Below are positions 34,294-41,683 of a DNA stretch of 45,494 bases, one piece after another. The position numbers and the translations under genes are program-made. Location: contig PHEC01000006.1 in the NCBI GenBank assembly GCA_002841115.1, positions 1 through 45,494 of the forward strand. The letters run 5' to 3'. The notes below the pieces were generated by a model. It worked only from the letters and a program-made list of their open reading frames with translations. It was not told the origin of the DNA and ran no database searches. The stretch comes from Alphaproteobacteria bacterium HGW-Alphaproteobacteria-6. GTDB lineage: Bacteria; Pseudomonadota; Alphaproteobacteria; Rhodobacterales; Rhodobacteraceae. How positions within the stretch are numbered: the first letter of the stretch is position 1; each line of letters opens with the position of its first letter.

Positions 34294-35231
34294 GCCGCGC
34301 CCTCTGCGCGCTTGTGCGCGGTCAGCGCCATCAACTTGCGGTCGCGCCAGCGTTGCCGCTCGGCCAGTTGATCGCGCGGAAGAACCGCCGCGCGGTCGTT
34401 CTCCAGATCATCCACCAGCGTGCCGCGCCAGGGGACCGGGTGCTGATCCTCGGCGATCCGCTCATAGGCGGGGCCATAGCGCGCGACATAATCCCGAATG
34501 CCGCCCGGCGCATTCAGATCAATTGTCTCGAACGGGCCCATGAAGGACCACCGCAGACCCAGCCCGTCACGGACGCCGGTATCGACATCATCGGCGCTGG
34601 CATAGCCCTCGGCCACCAGCCGAAAGGCCTCGTTCAGCAACGCGCCCTGAAGGCAGTTCATCACGAAGCCCTCGGCCTCCTTTTTCATCACGATCGGAGA
34701 CTGCCCGCAGTCGCGCAGCAATGCCGATGTGCGCGCGACCGCCTCGGCACTCGTCCAGGCGGCGGGCACGATCTCGACCGCAGGGACAAGGTAGGGCGGG
34801 TTGATCGGATGGGCGACCAGACAGCGATGACGGCCGGGCAGGCCTTCCGTGAAACGCGACGGCAGAATGGCCGACGAAGAACTGGCCAGGACCACGCCAT
34901 CCCCAGCCAAGGCATCGAGTTCGGCGAAGACCTCCCTCTTGGCCTCGACCTGTTCCGGCGTGCATTCCTGCACATGGGTCACCCCATCGAGCGCGCGCGC
35001 CAGATCGGGAGTCGCGTGGATCCGCGCCATCACGTCCGATGGGTCCTGCTTGTTCAACAGATCATGGGCATGCAGATCGGCGACCATGGCTCCGATTTCC
35101 GCCAGCGCAACGTCGAGCGCCGAGGGCTTCGCATCGAACAGGCGCACGGCATACCCGGCCCGGGCAAACGAGATTGCCCAGCCCCGTCCGACCATGCCCG
35201 CCCCGACGACAGCAATCGAATCCTTGGCCAT
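34290..35231 (-). CDS. 3-hydroxyacyl-CoA dehydrogenase-family enzyme (lambda-crystallin / L-gulonate dehydrogenase type)
   Basis: The 313-residue protein has the Rossmann motif IAVVGAGMVGRGWAISFARA, the active-site region CLVAHPINPPYLVPAVEIVP and the family block EGFVMNCLQGALLNEAFRLV. The short, stand-alone form groups with lambda-crystallin (L-gulonate 3-dehydrogenase) and carnitine dehydrogenase-like enzymes rather than beta-oxidation proteins. It is first in the minus-strand operon; ATG 35231 has AAAGG six bases upstream. It may oxidise the 3-OH of a sugar acid. Confidence 0.82.
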   Translation of the reverse strand: MAKDSIAVVGAGMVGRGWAISFARAGYAVRLFDAKPSALDVALAEIGAMVADLHAHDLLNKQDPSDVMARIHATPDLARALDGVTHVQECTPEQVEAKREVFAELDALAGDGVVLASSSSAILPSRFTEGLPGRHRCLVAHPINPPYLVPAVEIVPAAWTSAEAVARTSALLRDCGQSPIVMKKEAEGFVMNCLQGALLNEAFRLVAEGYASADDVDTGVRDGLGLRWSFMGPFETIDLNAPGGIRDYVARYGPAYERIAEDQHPVPWRGTLVDDLENDRAAVLPRDQLAERQRWRDRKLMALTAHKRAEGAA

Positions 35232-35600
35232 ATTGTGCCTTTCTGCTGATTGCGCGCTGCCTTGAGTGGGCGGCATCTTCAAAAATTTCTGGTCTACCTA
35301 GCATACCACTAATATCGATTCACGAGCCTGCGTCAAGTCGACAAACCGAGAAATTCTGCGGACTTTCAGGTTGGAAAACCCGCGAGATAAAGAAAATCTC
35401 ATTTTTACATTATATTTTCATTTACTTATGGAGAGACCCAGCGTCGCAACATCAAGGCGCCCTGGACCCGCGCCGCCTGGGCGACTTGACAGGGCGACAG
35501 ACTCTTTATAGAGGTGGTATCACTGTTACATCAGCATCGCCGGATCACAGTCTTTTTGGATCGGTCGATCCTTGGTCGGGCCCTGGACGATTTGACTGTC
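35232..35600. promoter_or_regulatory. Divergent promoter region of the sugar-acid island
   Basis: The 369-base intergenic region includes an AT-rich patch (about 35390-35435), unusual in this window. A minus-strand promoter is TTGACG (35336-35331) and TATTAG (35314-35309), spacing 16. A plus-strand promoter is TTGACA (35486-35491) and TATAGA (35507-35512), spacing 15. The operator candidate at 35291-35310 sits at the minus-strand start point, and a TGGTAT half-site (35515-35520) directly follows the plus-strand -10. Confidence 0.6.
35291..35310 (-). promoter_or_regulatory. Candidate GntR operator, copy 1
   Basis: The minus strand reads AGTGGTATGCTAGGTAGACC. It matches 16 of 20 positions with the site at 37308-37327. 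It shows a partial dyad (TGGT...ACCA on the plus strand) and overlaps the -10/start region of the seven-gene operon, a position suited to repression. Confidence 0.6.
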
Positions 35601-36461
35601 ATGCCTCGTTTCGCCGCCAACCTGTCGATGTTGTTCCCCGAGCGCCCCTTCCTCGATCGGTTCGGATGCGCCGCGCGTGATGGGTTCACGGCGGTCGAGT
35701 TCCTGTTTCCCTATGACTGGGCCTCCACCGACCTGGCAGATCGGCTAACCGAAAACAGCCTGACGCAGGTTCTTTTCAACTTGCCGCCTGGCAGCTGGAA
35801 ACAGGGCGACCGCGGCCTTGCCTGCCTACCCGAACGCACAGCCGAGTTCCGCGAAAGCGTCGATCTGGCTCTGGAATACGCGAGCGCGCTCAACTGCAAG
35901 CGATTGCACGTCATGTCGGGCCTTGTCGCTGACCGCAAGGACCGCGACACACTGCGCACAACCTATATCGAGAACCTTCGCCATGCTGCTGACCGCGCCG
36001 CCGAGCAAGGCGTTACTCTGCTCATCGAGCCGCTCAATCCGCGTGACATGCCGGGCTACTTCCTCAACAGCGTGCCATGCGCGCTCGACGTGATCGCCGC
36101 CGTCGCCCGGCCCAATCTGAAACTCCAGGCCGATATCTACCATCTGCAACGGATCCAGGGTGAGTTGGCAAACACGCTGACCGCTCACATTGGGGTCATC
36201 GGCCATGTGCAGATTGCCGACACGCCCGGTCGGCATGAACCGGGCACTGGCGAGATCAATTACCCGTTTCTGTTCGCTGTCCTCGACGGCTTGGGGTATG
36301 AAGGCTGGGTCGGCTGCGAATATGTGCCGAGCAGCGGGGCGGGCGCCGCGTCTGATTGGATGACCGCCGCAGGCGGAACGGCTACGTTGCGATCGCACAA
36401 TATGGGAATGCGCGCTTCCAGTGGTGATCGTTCGCAGGTAGCATCGGTGAAGAAAAAGTAG
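35601..36461 (+). CDS. otnI: OtnI-type 2-oxo-tetronate isomerase (hydroxypyruvate isomerase family)
   Basis: The 286-residue TIM-barrel protein has the Hyi/OtnI blocks GFTAVEFLFPYDWAS, LLIEPLNPRDMPGYFLNSVP, KLQADIYHLQRIQGEL and GHVQIADTPGRHEPGTGEIN. OtnI isomerises 2-dehydro- to 3-dehydro-tetronates; older Hyi members act on hydroxypyruvate. The start at ATG 35601 follows the family pattern MPRFAANLSMLF but has no clear ribosome site. The last about 30 residues (SDWMTAAGGTATLRSHNMGM to VKKK) extend past the usual end (about 260) and look like read-through of non-coding sequence, as if a late frameshift moved the stop. Confidence 0.85.
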   Translation: MPRFAANLSMLFPERPFLDRFGCAARDGFTAVEFLFPYDWASTDLADRLTENSLTQVLFNLPPGSWKQGDRGLACLPERTAEFRESVDLALEYASALNCKRLHVMSGLVADRKDRDTLRTTYIENLRHAADRAAEQGVTLLIEPLNPRDMPGYFLNSVPCALDVIAAVARPNLKLQADIYHLQRIQGELANTLTAHIGVIGHVQIADTPGRHEPGTGEINYPFLFAVLDGLGYEGWVGCEYVPSSGAGAASDWMTAAGGTATLRSHNMGMRASSGDRSQVASVKKK

Positions 36462-36476
36462 GGGCAGCACAAAGGT

Positions 36477-37202
36477 ATGGGCCGAAACGACATTCGCCGC
36501 AGAAAACTCTATGAAGAGATCGCGTCCGAGCTTGAGCGGCGGATCCACGCCGGCGATTACGCGCCCGGAGATCACCTGCCTTCCGAGCGCAATATCATGG
36601 AGGAGTTCGGCGTCGGGCGCCCGGCAGTGCGCGAGGCCCTGTTCGCGTTGAGCAAGATGGGCCTGGTCCTTGTCAGGAGCGGTGAGCGCGCCGTTGTCAC
36701 CAGCCCCACGGCAGATGTCCTGATCCAGGAATTGTCAGGCGCCGCCCGTTCTCTGATGGCCACCAAGGACGGCGTGCGCATGTTTCAGAACGCACGGGTT
36801 CTGCTTGAGGTTGCGCTCGTGCGTCACGCGTCGGCCAATGCCACGCCGGAGGATATCACGGGCCTGAAGGAGGCGCTCGACTCCAACCGCGTGGCTGTCA
36901 ACGACCGGCAGCGCTTCAACAAGACTGACAACGCCTTTCACGCCAAGATCGTTGCAATCGCGCGAAACACTGTGATCGATGCAACCTACAGCGGCCTGTC
37001 CGAATGGCTGTTCGAACAGCGCCAGATTGCCATGCTGCATCCGGGCTCTCCGCAGCAAGCCGTCGATGCCCATATCCGCGTCTTCGAGGCGATCGCCGCC
37101 GGGGATCCCGACGCCGCAGAGGCCGCCATGCGCGCGCATCTTGACGATGTGATCAAGCAATACTGGTCGGTCTGGGAGACCCGCCTTTCCCTTACCGAAT
37201 AG
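36477..37202 (+). CDS. GntR-family regulator, FadR/NanR subgroup (FCD domain)
   Basis: The 241-residue protein has an N-terminal winged helix (SELERRIHAGDYAPGDHLPS, EEFGVGRPAVREALFALSKM) and a helical FCD ligand domain with metal-ligand-type residues (Asp/His in TDNAFHAKI, His in AVDAHIRVFEAI, His in AMRAHLDDV). The GVGRPAVREAL pattern recalls NanR. It lies 15 bases after otnI. The paired 20-bp motifs at 35291-35310 and 37308-37327 flank the genes it most likely controls. The effector is probably a sugar acid of the pathway. Confidence 0.88.
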   Translation: MGRNDIRRRKLYEEIASELERRIHAGDYAPGDHLPSERNIMEEFGVGRPAVREALFALSKMGLVLVRSGERAVVTSPTADVLIQELSGAARSLMATKDGVRMFQNARVLLEVALVRHASANATPEDITGLKEALDSNRVAVNDRQRFNKTDNAFHAKIVAIARNTVIDATYSGLSEWLFEQRQIAMLHPGSPQQAVDAHIRVFEAIAAGDPDAAEAAMRAHLDDVIKQYWSVWETRLSLTE

Positions 37203-37488
37203 CGGCATCGACCACCTGACCAAACCCGCAACGAGTCCGCGATCGCCGGATTTTGCCGTGCCGCGACAGGCATTTGATCTTGACTTGTGGGGGGGGATTG
37301 CGGAACCACTGGTATGATAGGTATTCCGCCAATCGAAGCGCGCCCGAGAAGGTCCGGATACGGCTCTGCGCGCCGACAGGATCCTCACGGACTGGCGCTT
37401 TTGCAGGCGTGAAACGGCCGAGGTGTTGTCAGCCCAGGGCAGCGTCGAGCGATCATCGAGGGCAACCAAGCGTAGGGAACTTAGCACA
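37203..37488 (+). promoter_or_regulatory. Promoter region of the formamidase gene
   Basis: A strong -10 candidate TATGAT (37313-37318) lies inside the operator-like motif. A run of eight G (37289-37296) falls where the -35 box would be, so activity may need an activator or another sigma-35 contact (TTGACT at 37280-37285 is too far). The rest shows no gene. Confidence 0.45.
37308..37327 (+). promoter_or_regulatory. Candidate GntR operator, copy 2
   Basis: The plus strand reads ACTGGTATGATAGGTATTCC, 16 of 20 positions identical to the minus-strand copy at 35291-35310. It contains the likely -10 box of the formamidase promoter, so binding would block RNA polymerase. Confidence 0.6.
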
Positions 37489-38505
37489 ATGCATCTACCG
37501 TTCGAGGAGACAACCTGGCTTGACCGATCCATCATGCGCGCCCGCGGGGTGGCGCAGGGTCGTGTCGGCCAGACCCACCGGCTCGATGAAGCCGCACAGG
37601 GGGAATTCAAATACACGCTTGGCCCCTATGCCGATCCGGTGCTTGATGTCGCGCCCGGCGACCGTGTTGTCGTCGAGACGCTGGACGCCTTCGGTGGGCG
37701 CATCCGCTCGGAAAACGACCGGCCGTCCGATATCCTCGAAATGCCCTTTGGCAACCCGCAAAACGGCCCGATCCGGGTCGATGGTGCGAAGAAGGGTGAC
37801 GTTTTGGCCGTCTATGTCGAACGGATCGTGCCGCGCGGAGACCAGCCTCGGGGCACGACCTGCCTGATCCACGAACTTGGCGGTCTGGTCGGCACCGACA
37901 TCACGGCGATGCTGAACGACCCGTTGCCCGAGAAGGTGCGCAAGGTCGTGGTGGACGAGGATTGGGTGTACTGGAGCGACCGCCTGCGCCTGCCCTATGA
38001 GCCGTTCATCGGCACAATCGGGCTTTCGCCGCAAATCGACTCGATCAGCTCTCTCGTGCCGGCCAGTCATGGCGGCAACATGGACCTGCCCGAAACCCGG
38101 CCGGGCCATGTCATCTATCTACCCGTCCGCGCCGAAGGCGCATATCTGTTCCTGGGCGACGTTCACGCGACCCAGGGCGATGGCGAGCTTTCCGGCAATG
38201 CCATCGAGCACGCCAGCGAAACCACGATCGTTGTCGACCTGATCCGGGACTGGAAGATCACCTGGCCACGCATCGAATCCGAAGACCGGATCATGTCGGT
38301 CGGCAGCGCCCGGCCGATGGAGGATGCCGCGCGCATCGCCTATCGCGACCTGGTCGACTGGATGGCCACGGATTTCGGGCATGACCGGCTCGAGGCCTAC
38401 ATGCTGCTGAGCCAGTGCGGGCGGGTCCGGTTGGGCAACATGGTCGACCCGAACTACACGCTGGCCGCCGGGATCGAAAAGCAGCACCTCTATGGCAATC
38501 TCTGA
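37489..38505 (+). CDS. Acetamidase/formamidase family protein
   Basis: The 338-residue protein fits the FmdA/AmdA family: DVAPGDRVVVETLDAFGG, NPQNGPIRVDGAKKGDVLAV, then SSLVPASHGGNMDLPETRPG and LFLGDVHATQGDGELSGNAI. Members hydrolyse formamide, acetamide or small amides to acid and ammonia. The start ATG 37489 has GGGAA ten bases upstream; ATG 37534 is an alternative. Its operator-like upstream site links it to the sugar-acid genes, so it may open an amide or ester of the imported compound. Confidence 0.87.
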   Translation: MHLPFEETTWLDRSIMRARGVAQGRVGQTHRLDEAAQGEFKYTLGPYADPVLDVAPGDRVVVETLDAFGGRIRSENDRPSDILEMPFGNPQNGPIRVDGAKKGDVLAVYVERIVPRGDQPRGTTCLIHELGGLVGTDITAMLNDPLPEKVRKVVVDEDWVYWSDRLRLPYEPFIGTIGLSPQIDSISSLVPASHGGNMDLPETRPGHVIYLPVRAEGAYLFLGDVHATQGDGELSGNAIEHASETTIVVDLIRDWKITWPRIESEDRIMSVGSARPMEDAARIAYRDLVDWMATDFGHDRLEAYMLLSQCGRVRLGNMVDPNYTLAAGIEKQHLYGNL

Positions 38506-38541
38506 CGCAATGCGCCCCACGGGAGATGCCGGTTGAACCAT

Positions 38542-38732
38542 CATGGTGCGCAGGGAACGCTTCCGGGGCGGGTCTGGCGGCCCGGTATCGGGCCGAGCGT
38601 CTGACGGTGCGCGACGGCGCGGTGCTGGACATCGCGGTGCTGGACATCGCGTCGCACACCGCGCCGAACCCTGACAGCGTGATCGCGCGTGCCGCGGCGG
38701 CCATCCGGGCAGTCCGGCAGCCGCCGCGATGA
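38542..38732 (+). pseudogene. Fragment of a fumarylacetoacetate hydrolase-family gene
   Basis: One frame reads GTLPGRVWRPGIGPSV and meets TGA at 38602-38604. Shifting one base at that point continues TVRDGAVLDIAVLDIASHTA. Together these resemble the N-terminus of FAH-family proteins (GRVWRPGxGPxxVxVRDGxVxDI). A 15-bp tandem duplication (38618-38647) duplicates VLDIA. No catalytic part follows. FAH enzymes often act after IlvD-type aldonate dehydratases, so this may be a lost step of the same pathway. Confidence 0.5.
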
Positions 38733-38851
38733 TCGCGCGCGGGATTTGCGACATCCTCGCCCCGGACCACGACGATCCGGCCATGGCGGGCGCGGTGATG
38801 CGGCTGCAAGCCGCCCTTGCCGCCCCGCGCCTGCCCCAAGCCGTCCGCTGA
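38675..38851 (+). pseudogene. Fragment resembling the C-terminal part of PhnM
   Basis: The frame reads PAAAMIARGICDILAPDHDD, PAMAGAVMRLQAALAAPRLP, QAVR and stops. This recalls the PhnM segment (SGNAAAxxLARxGxxDILSSDYxxPA...LPxAVxLV). The Asp of the metal site survives but the rest is missing. PhnM belongs to the carbon-phosphorus lyase pathway, so a remnant just before phnC makes sense. The assignment rests on a short match. Confidence 0.4.
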
Positions 38852-38899
38852 TCCGGCGCCGGCGCTTGCCGCGGCTTCCGACACGCAACCTTCATCGAA

Positions 38900-38917
38900 C
38901 TGCAAGCTGGCTGTCAC
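38900..38917 (+). promoter_or_regulatory. Possible Pho box upstream of phnC
   Basis: CTGCAAG-CTGG-CTGTCAC has the 7-4-7 layout of PhoB sites (CTGTCAT-n4-CTGTCAT). The second half is close to perfect, the first has four of seven. It lies about 50 bases before phnC, as expected for phosphate-starvation control. Confidence 0.5.
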
Positions 38918-38965
38918 ATCCAGCCGCTACCAGCGCCCTCGACACCGACTGCCGGGGGGGCACAG

Positions 38966-39784
38966 ATGCTGGACGTGAAGGGCGTGACGCGCATGTTCGG
39001 CAGCAAGGCCGCCGTCGACAATGCCAGCTTTTTCATCGACCGCCCCGCCTTCGTCGGCATCATCGGCCGCTCGGGTGCCGGCAAGTCCACCCTCCTGCGC
39101 ATGATGAACCGCCTGCTCGACGCCACCTCCGGCGAGATCCTGGTCGAGGGCCGCAACGTCCTGGCGCTCAGAGGCACCGAGGCGCGCGCCTGGCAGTCGC
39201 ATTGCGCGATGATCTTCCAGCAGTTCAACCTTGTGCCGCGCCTCGATGTCGCCTCGAACGTGCTGCACGGCATCCTCAACCGCCGCTCCGGCCTGCAGAC
39301 GATGTTCAACCTCTGGCCGCGCGCCGATATCCTGAAGGCGCTGGACATCCTTGACCGCCTCGGCATCGCCGACCAGGCGCCGAAGCGCGCCGAGGCGCTG
39401 TCGGGCGGCCAGCAGCAGCGCGTGGCGATCGCGCGGGCGCTGATGCAGGACCCGAAGATCATCCTGGCGGACGAGCCGATCGCCAGCCTCGATCCGATGA
39501 ACGCCCAGGTGGTGATGGACACGCTGCGCCGCATCAACCTTGAAGACGGCCGCATGGTCATCGCCAATCTGCACACGCTCGACACCGCGCGCCGCTACTG
39601 CGACCGGGTCATCGGCATGCGCGATGGCCGGATCGTCTTCGACGGTGCGCCCGAGCAGCTTTCGACCGGTGTCGCCCGCGAGATCTACGGCGCCGACGAG
39701 ACCTTCAACGAGGCCGCGACCTCGACCGCGATCCCCACCGACACGACAGCCGACCGATCCTATGCGGACGCCATGCTGTCGTGA
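38966..39784 (+). CDS. phnC: Phosphonate ABC transporter ATPase
   Basis: The 272-residue ATPase has Walker [17 protein letters not shown]-loop [10 protein letters not shown], signature [16 protein letters not shown], Walker [14 protein letters not shown] and switch His in [13 protein letters not shown]. The [18 protein letters not shown] stretch is typical of PhnC. It powers uptake of phosphonates and is followed by the binding protein and two permeases on the same strand. Confidence 0.95.
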   Translation: MLDVKGVTRMFGSKAAVDNASFFIDRPAFVGIIGRSGAGKSTLLRMMNRLLDATSGEILVEGRNVLALRGTEARAWQSHCAMIFQQFNLVPRLDVASNVLHGILNRRSGLQTMFNLWPRADILKALDILDRLGIADQAPKRAEALSGGQQQRVAIARALMQDPKIILADEPIASLDPMNAQVVMDTLRRINLEDGRMVIANLHTLDTARRYCDRVIGMRDGRIVFDGAPEQLSTGVAREIYGADETFNEAATSTAIPTDTTADRSYADAMLS

Positions 39785-39840
39785 CCCAGGTTCCGACCCG
39801 TCGGCCCCGGGCTTGGGGCCATGAAACCCATGGAGACATG

Positions 39841-40737
39841 ATGAAAACGCTGCTCACCACCGTCGCCCTGACCACCGCTCTGGCCACCACGGCCAGCGCG
39901 CAGGATATCACCGGCTTCAACATCGGCATCCTTGGCGGCGAGAATGCCCAGGACCGCATGACCAACCTCGAATGCTTCCGCTCCGGGGTCGAGGCCAAGC
40001 TTGGCGTTCCGACCAAGCTGTTCACGCCCGCCGATTACGACGGGGTGATCCAGGGGCTTCTCGGCGGCACCCTCGACTTTGCCTGGCTCGGGGCCTCGGC
40101 CTATGCCAAGACCTACCTGACCAACCCCGAGGCGGTCGACGTGTTGCTGACCAAGCAGAACACCGACGGCACCACCGGCTACTATTCGATCGGCTTCACC
40201 CGCACCGATACCGGCATCACCTCGATGGACGAGGCGAAGGGCAAGACCTTCGCCTTCGCCGATCCGAACTCCACCTCCGGCTATCTGGTGCCGGGCGCCG
40301 AGCTGACCGAGAAATACGGCAATCTGGAAGACTTCTTTTCGGAAGTGAAGATGTCGGGCGGGCACGAGCAGTCGATCGTCGGTGTGGCCAACGGCGACTT
40401 CGACGCCGGCGTGGCCTGGGCCGACGGTCTGGGCAACTGGGAAGACGGCTTCAACTCGGGCGCCTTTCGCAAGGCCGCCGACTCGGGTCTGGTCGACATG
40501 ACCACGATCACCGAGATCTGGCGCTCCAAGCTGATCCCCGAAGGCCCGCTGGTGGTGCGCCGCAGCCTGCCGCAAGAGGTCAAGGACACGATCTACGCGA
40601 TGCTCGACACGATGTGGCAGACCGATCCGGCCTGCGCCTATGCGGTTGCCGCCGGCGAGGCGCAGGACTTCGTGCCGATCACCCACGAAAACTACCTTGG
40701 CATCATCGCCGCCCGCCAACTGCAAGAAGGCATGTAA
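39841..40737 (+). CDS. phnD: Phosphonate-binding periplasmic protein
   Basis: The 298-residue protein starts with a signal peptide (MKTLLTTVALTTALATTASA, cleavage before QD) and has the PhnD blocks GILGGENAQDRMTNLE, LLGGTLDFAWLGASAYAK and the phosphonate-binding loop region FADPNSTSGYLVPG. It captures phosphonates in the periplasm. ATG 39841 is preferred to the ATG just before it because GGAG is then five bases away. Confidence 0.95.
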   Translation: MKTLLTTVALTTALATTASAQDITGFNIGILGGENAQDRMTNLECFRSGVEAKLGVPTKLFTPADYDGVIQGLLGGTLDFAWLGASAYAKTYLTNPEAVDVLLTKQNTDGTTGYYSIGFTRTDTGITSMDEAKGKTFAFADPNSTSGYLVPGAELTEKYGNLEDFFSEVKMSGGHEQSIVGVANGDFDAGVAWADGLGNWEDGFNSGAFRKAADSGLVDMTTITEIWRSKLIPEGPLVVRRSLPQEVKDTIYAMLDTMWQTDPACAYAVAAGEAQDFVPITHENYLGIIAARQLQEGM

Positions 40738-40801
40738 GCCGCCCCGACCTGCCACCGGGCCCCGCACGGGGGGCCCGGCTTCCCATCTTGCGAGGACATC
40801 A

Positions 40802-41680
40802 ATGGCCGATATCGCCATCGGACCGGAACCGGGCAGACGACCCGGGCTTTCCGGCAGCCGGCAAGCCTATCTAGACATGATGCGCCGCAAGCGGATGTAT
40901 GGCGGGCTGTTGCTGGTGCTGTTCGTGGCGCTCATGTCCTCGGGCTGGATGCTGGCCGATGACCGCAACGCCGGTGGCTTCTGGTCCGGCCTGCATCAGG
41001 TCGGCGATTTCCCCGGCGAGGTCCTTGCCGAGGCCTGGCAAAAGCGCGCCCGTCTGCCCGGGCTGATCCGCGATCACCTCCCCGCCCTGATCGAGACGCT
41101 GAACATCGCCGCGGTCGCCAGCCTTCTCGGCGCGCTGGCGGCGATGGCGCTGTCGCTCTTGGCGACGCGCGGCCTGGCGCGCTGGCCGCGCCTGATCCCG
41201 CTGTTCCGCCGCAGCATGGACGCCCTGCGCGCCATCCCCGAAATCGTCATCGCGCTGGTGCTGATCTATATCCTCGGCGGCGGCCCGGTTCCGGCCGTCA
41301 TCGCCATCGCGCTGCACACCGGCGGCGCGCTGGGCAAGCTTTTCTCCGAAGTGGCCGAGAACGCCGACCTGAAGCCAGTCGAGGGGCTTGCCTCGGTCGG
41401 GGCCGGCTGGTTGCAGCGCATGTGGCTTGGCGTCCTGCCGCAGGTCGCGCCGAACTGGCTTTCCTACGCGCTCTTGCGCTTCGAGATCAACGTCCGGGCC
41501 TCGGCCATCCTCGGCTTCGTCGGCGAAGGCGGCATCGGCCATGACCTGAAGCTGGCGATGCAATGGGGCCAGGGCCGCTATGACAAGGTGGTGGCGATCT
41601 TCATGCTGCTGTTTGCGGCGATCGTGGTGATCGACCGCATCTCGGATCATTACCGCAACCGGCTGGTCAAGGGGCACTGA
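40802..41680 (+). CDS. phnE: Phosphonate ABC transporter permease 1
   Basis: The 292-residue protein has one N-terminal membrane helix (YGGLLLVLFVALMSSGWML) and the PhnE core with coupling loop VEGLASVGAGWLQRMWLG and FVGEGGIGHDLKLAM. GAGGA lies about six bases before the start. It forms the channel with the second PhnE protein three bases downstream. Bacteria with two phnE genes use the products as a heterodimer. Confidence 0.93.
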   Translation: MADIAIGPEPGRRPGLSGSRQAYLDMMRRKRMYGGLLLVLFVALMSSGWMLADDRNAGGFWSGLHQVGDFPGEVLAEAWQKRARLPGLIRDHLPALIETLNIAAVASLLGALAAMALSLLATRGLARWPRLIPLFRRSMDALRAIPEIVIALVLIYILGGGPVPAVIAIALHTGGALGKLFSEVAENADLKPVEGLASVGAGWLQRMWLGVLPQVAPNWLSYALLRFEINVRASAILGFVGEGGIGHDLKLAMQWGQGRYDKVVAIFMLLFAAIVVIDRISDHYRNRLVKGH

Positions 41681-41683
41681 TCG

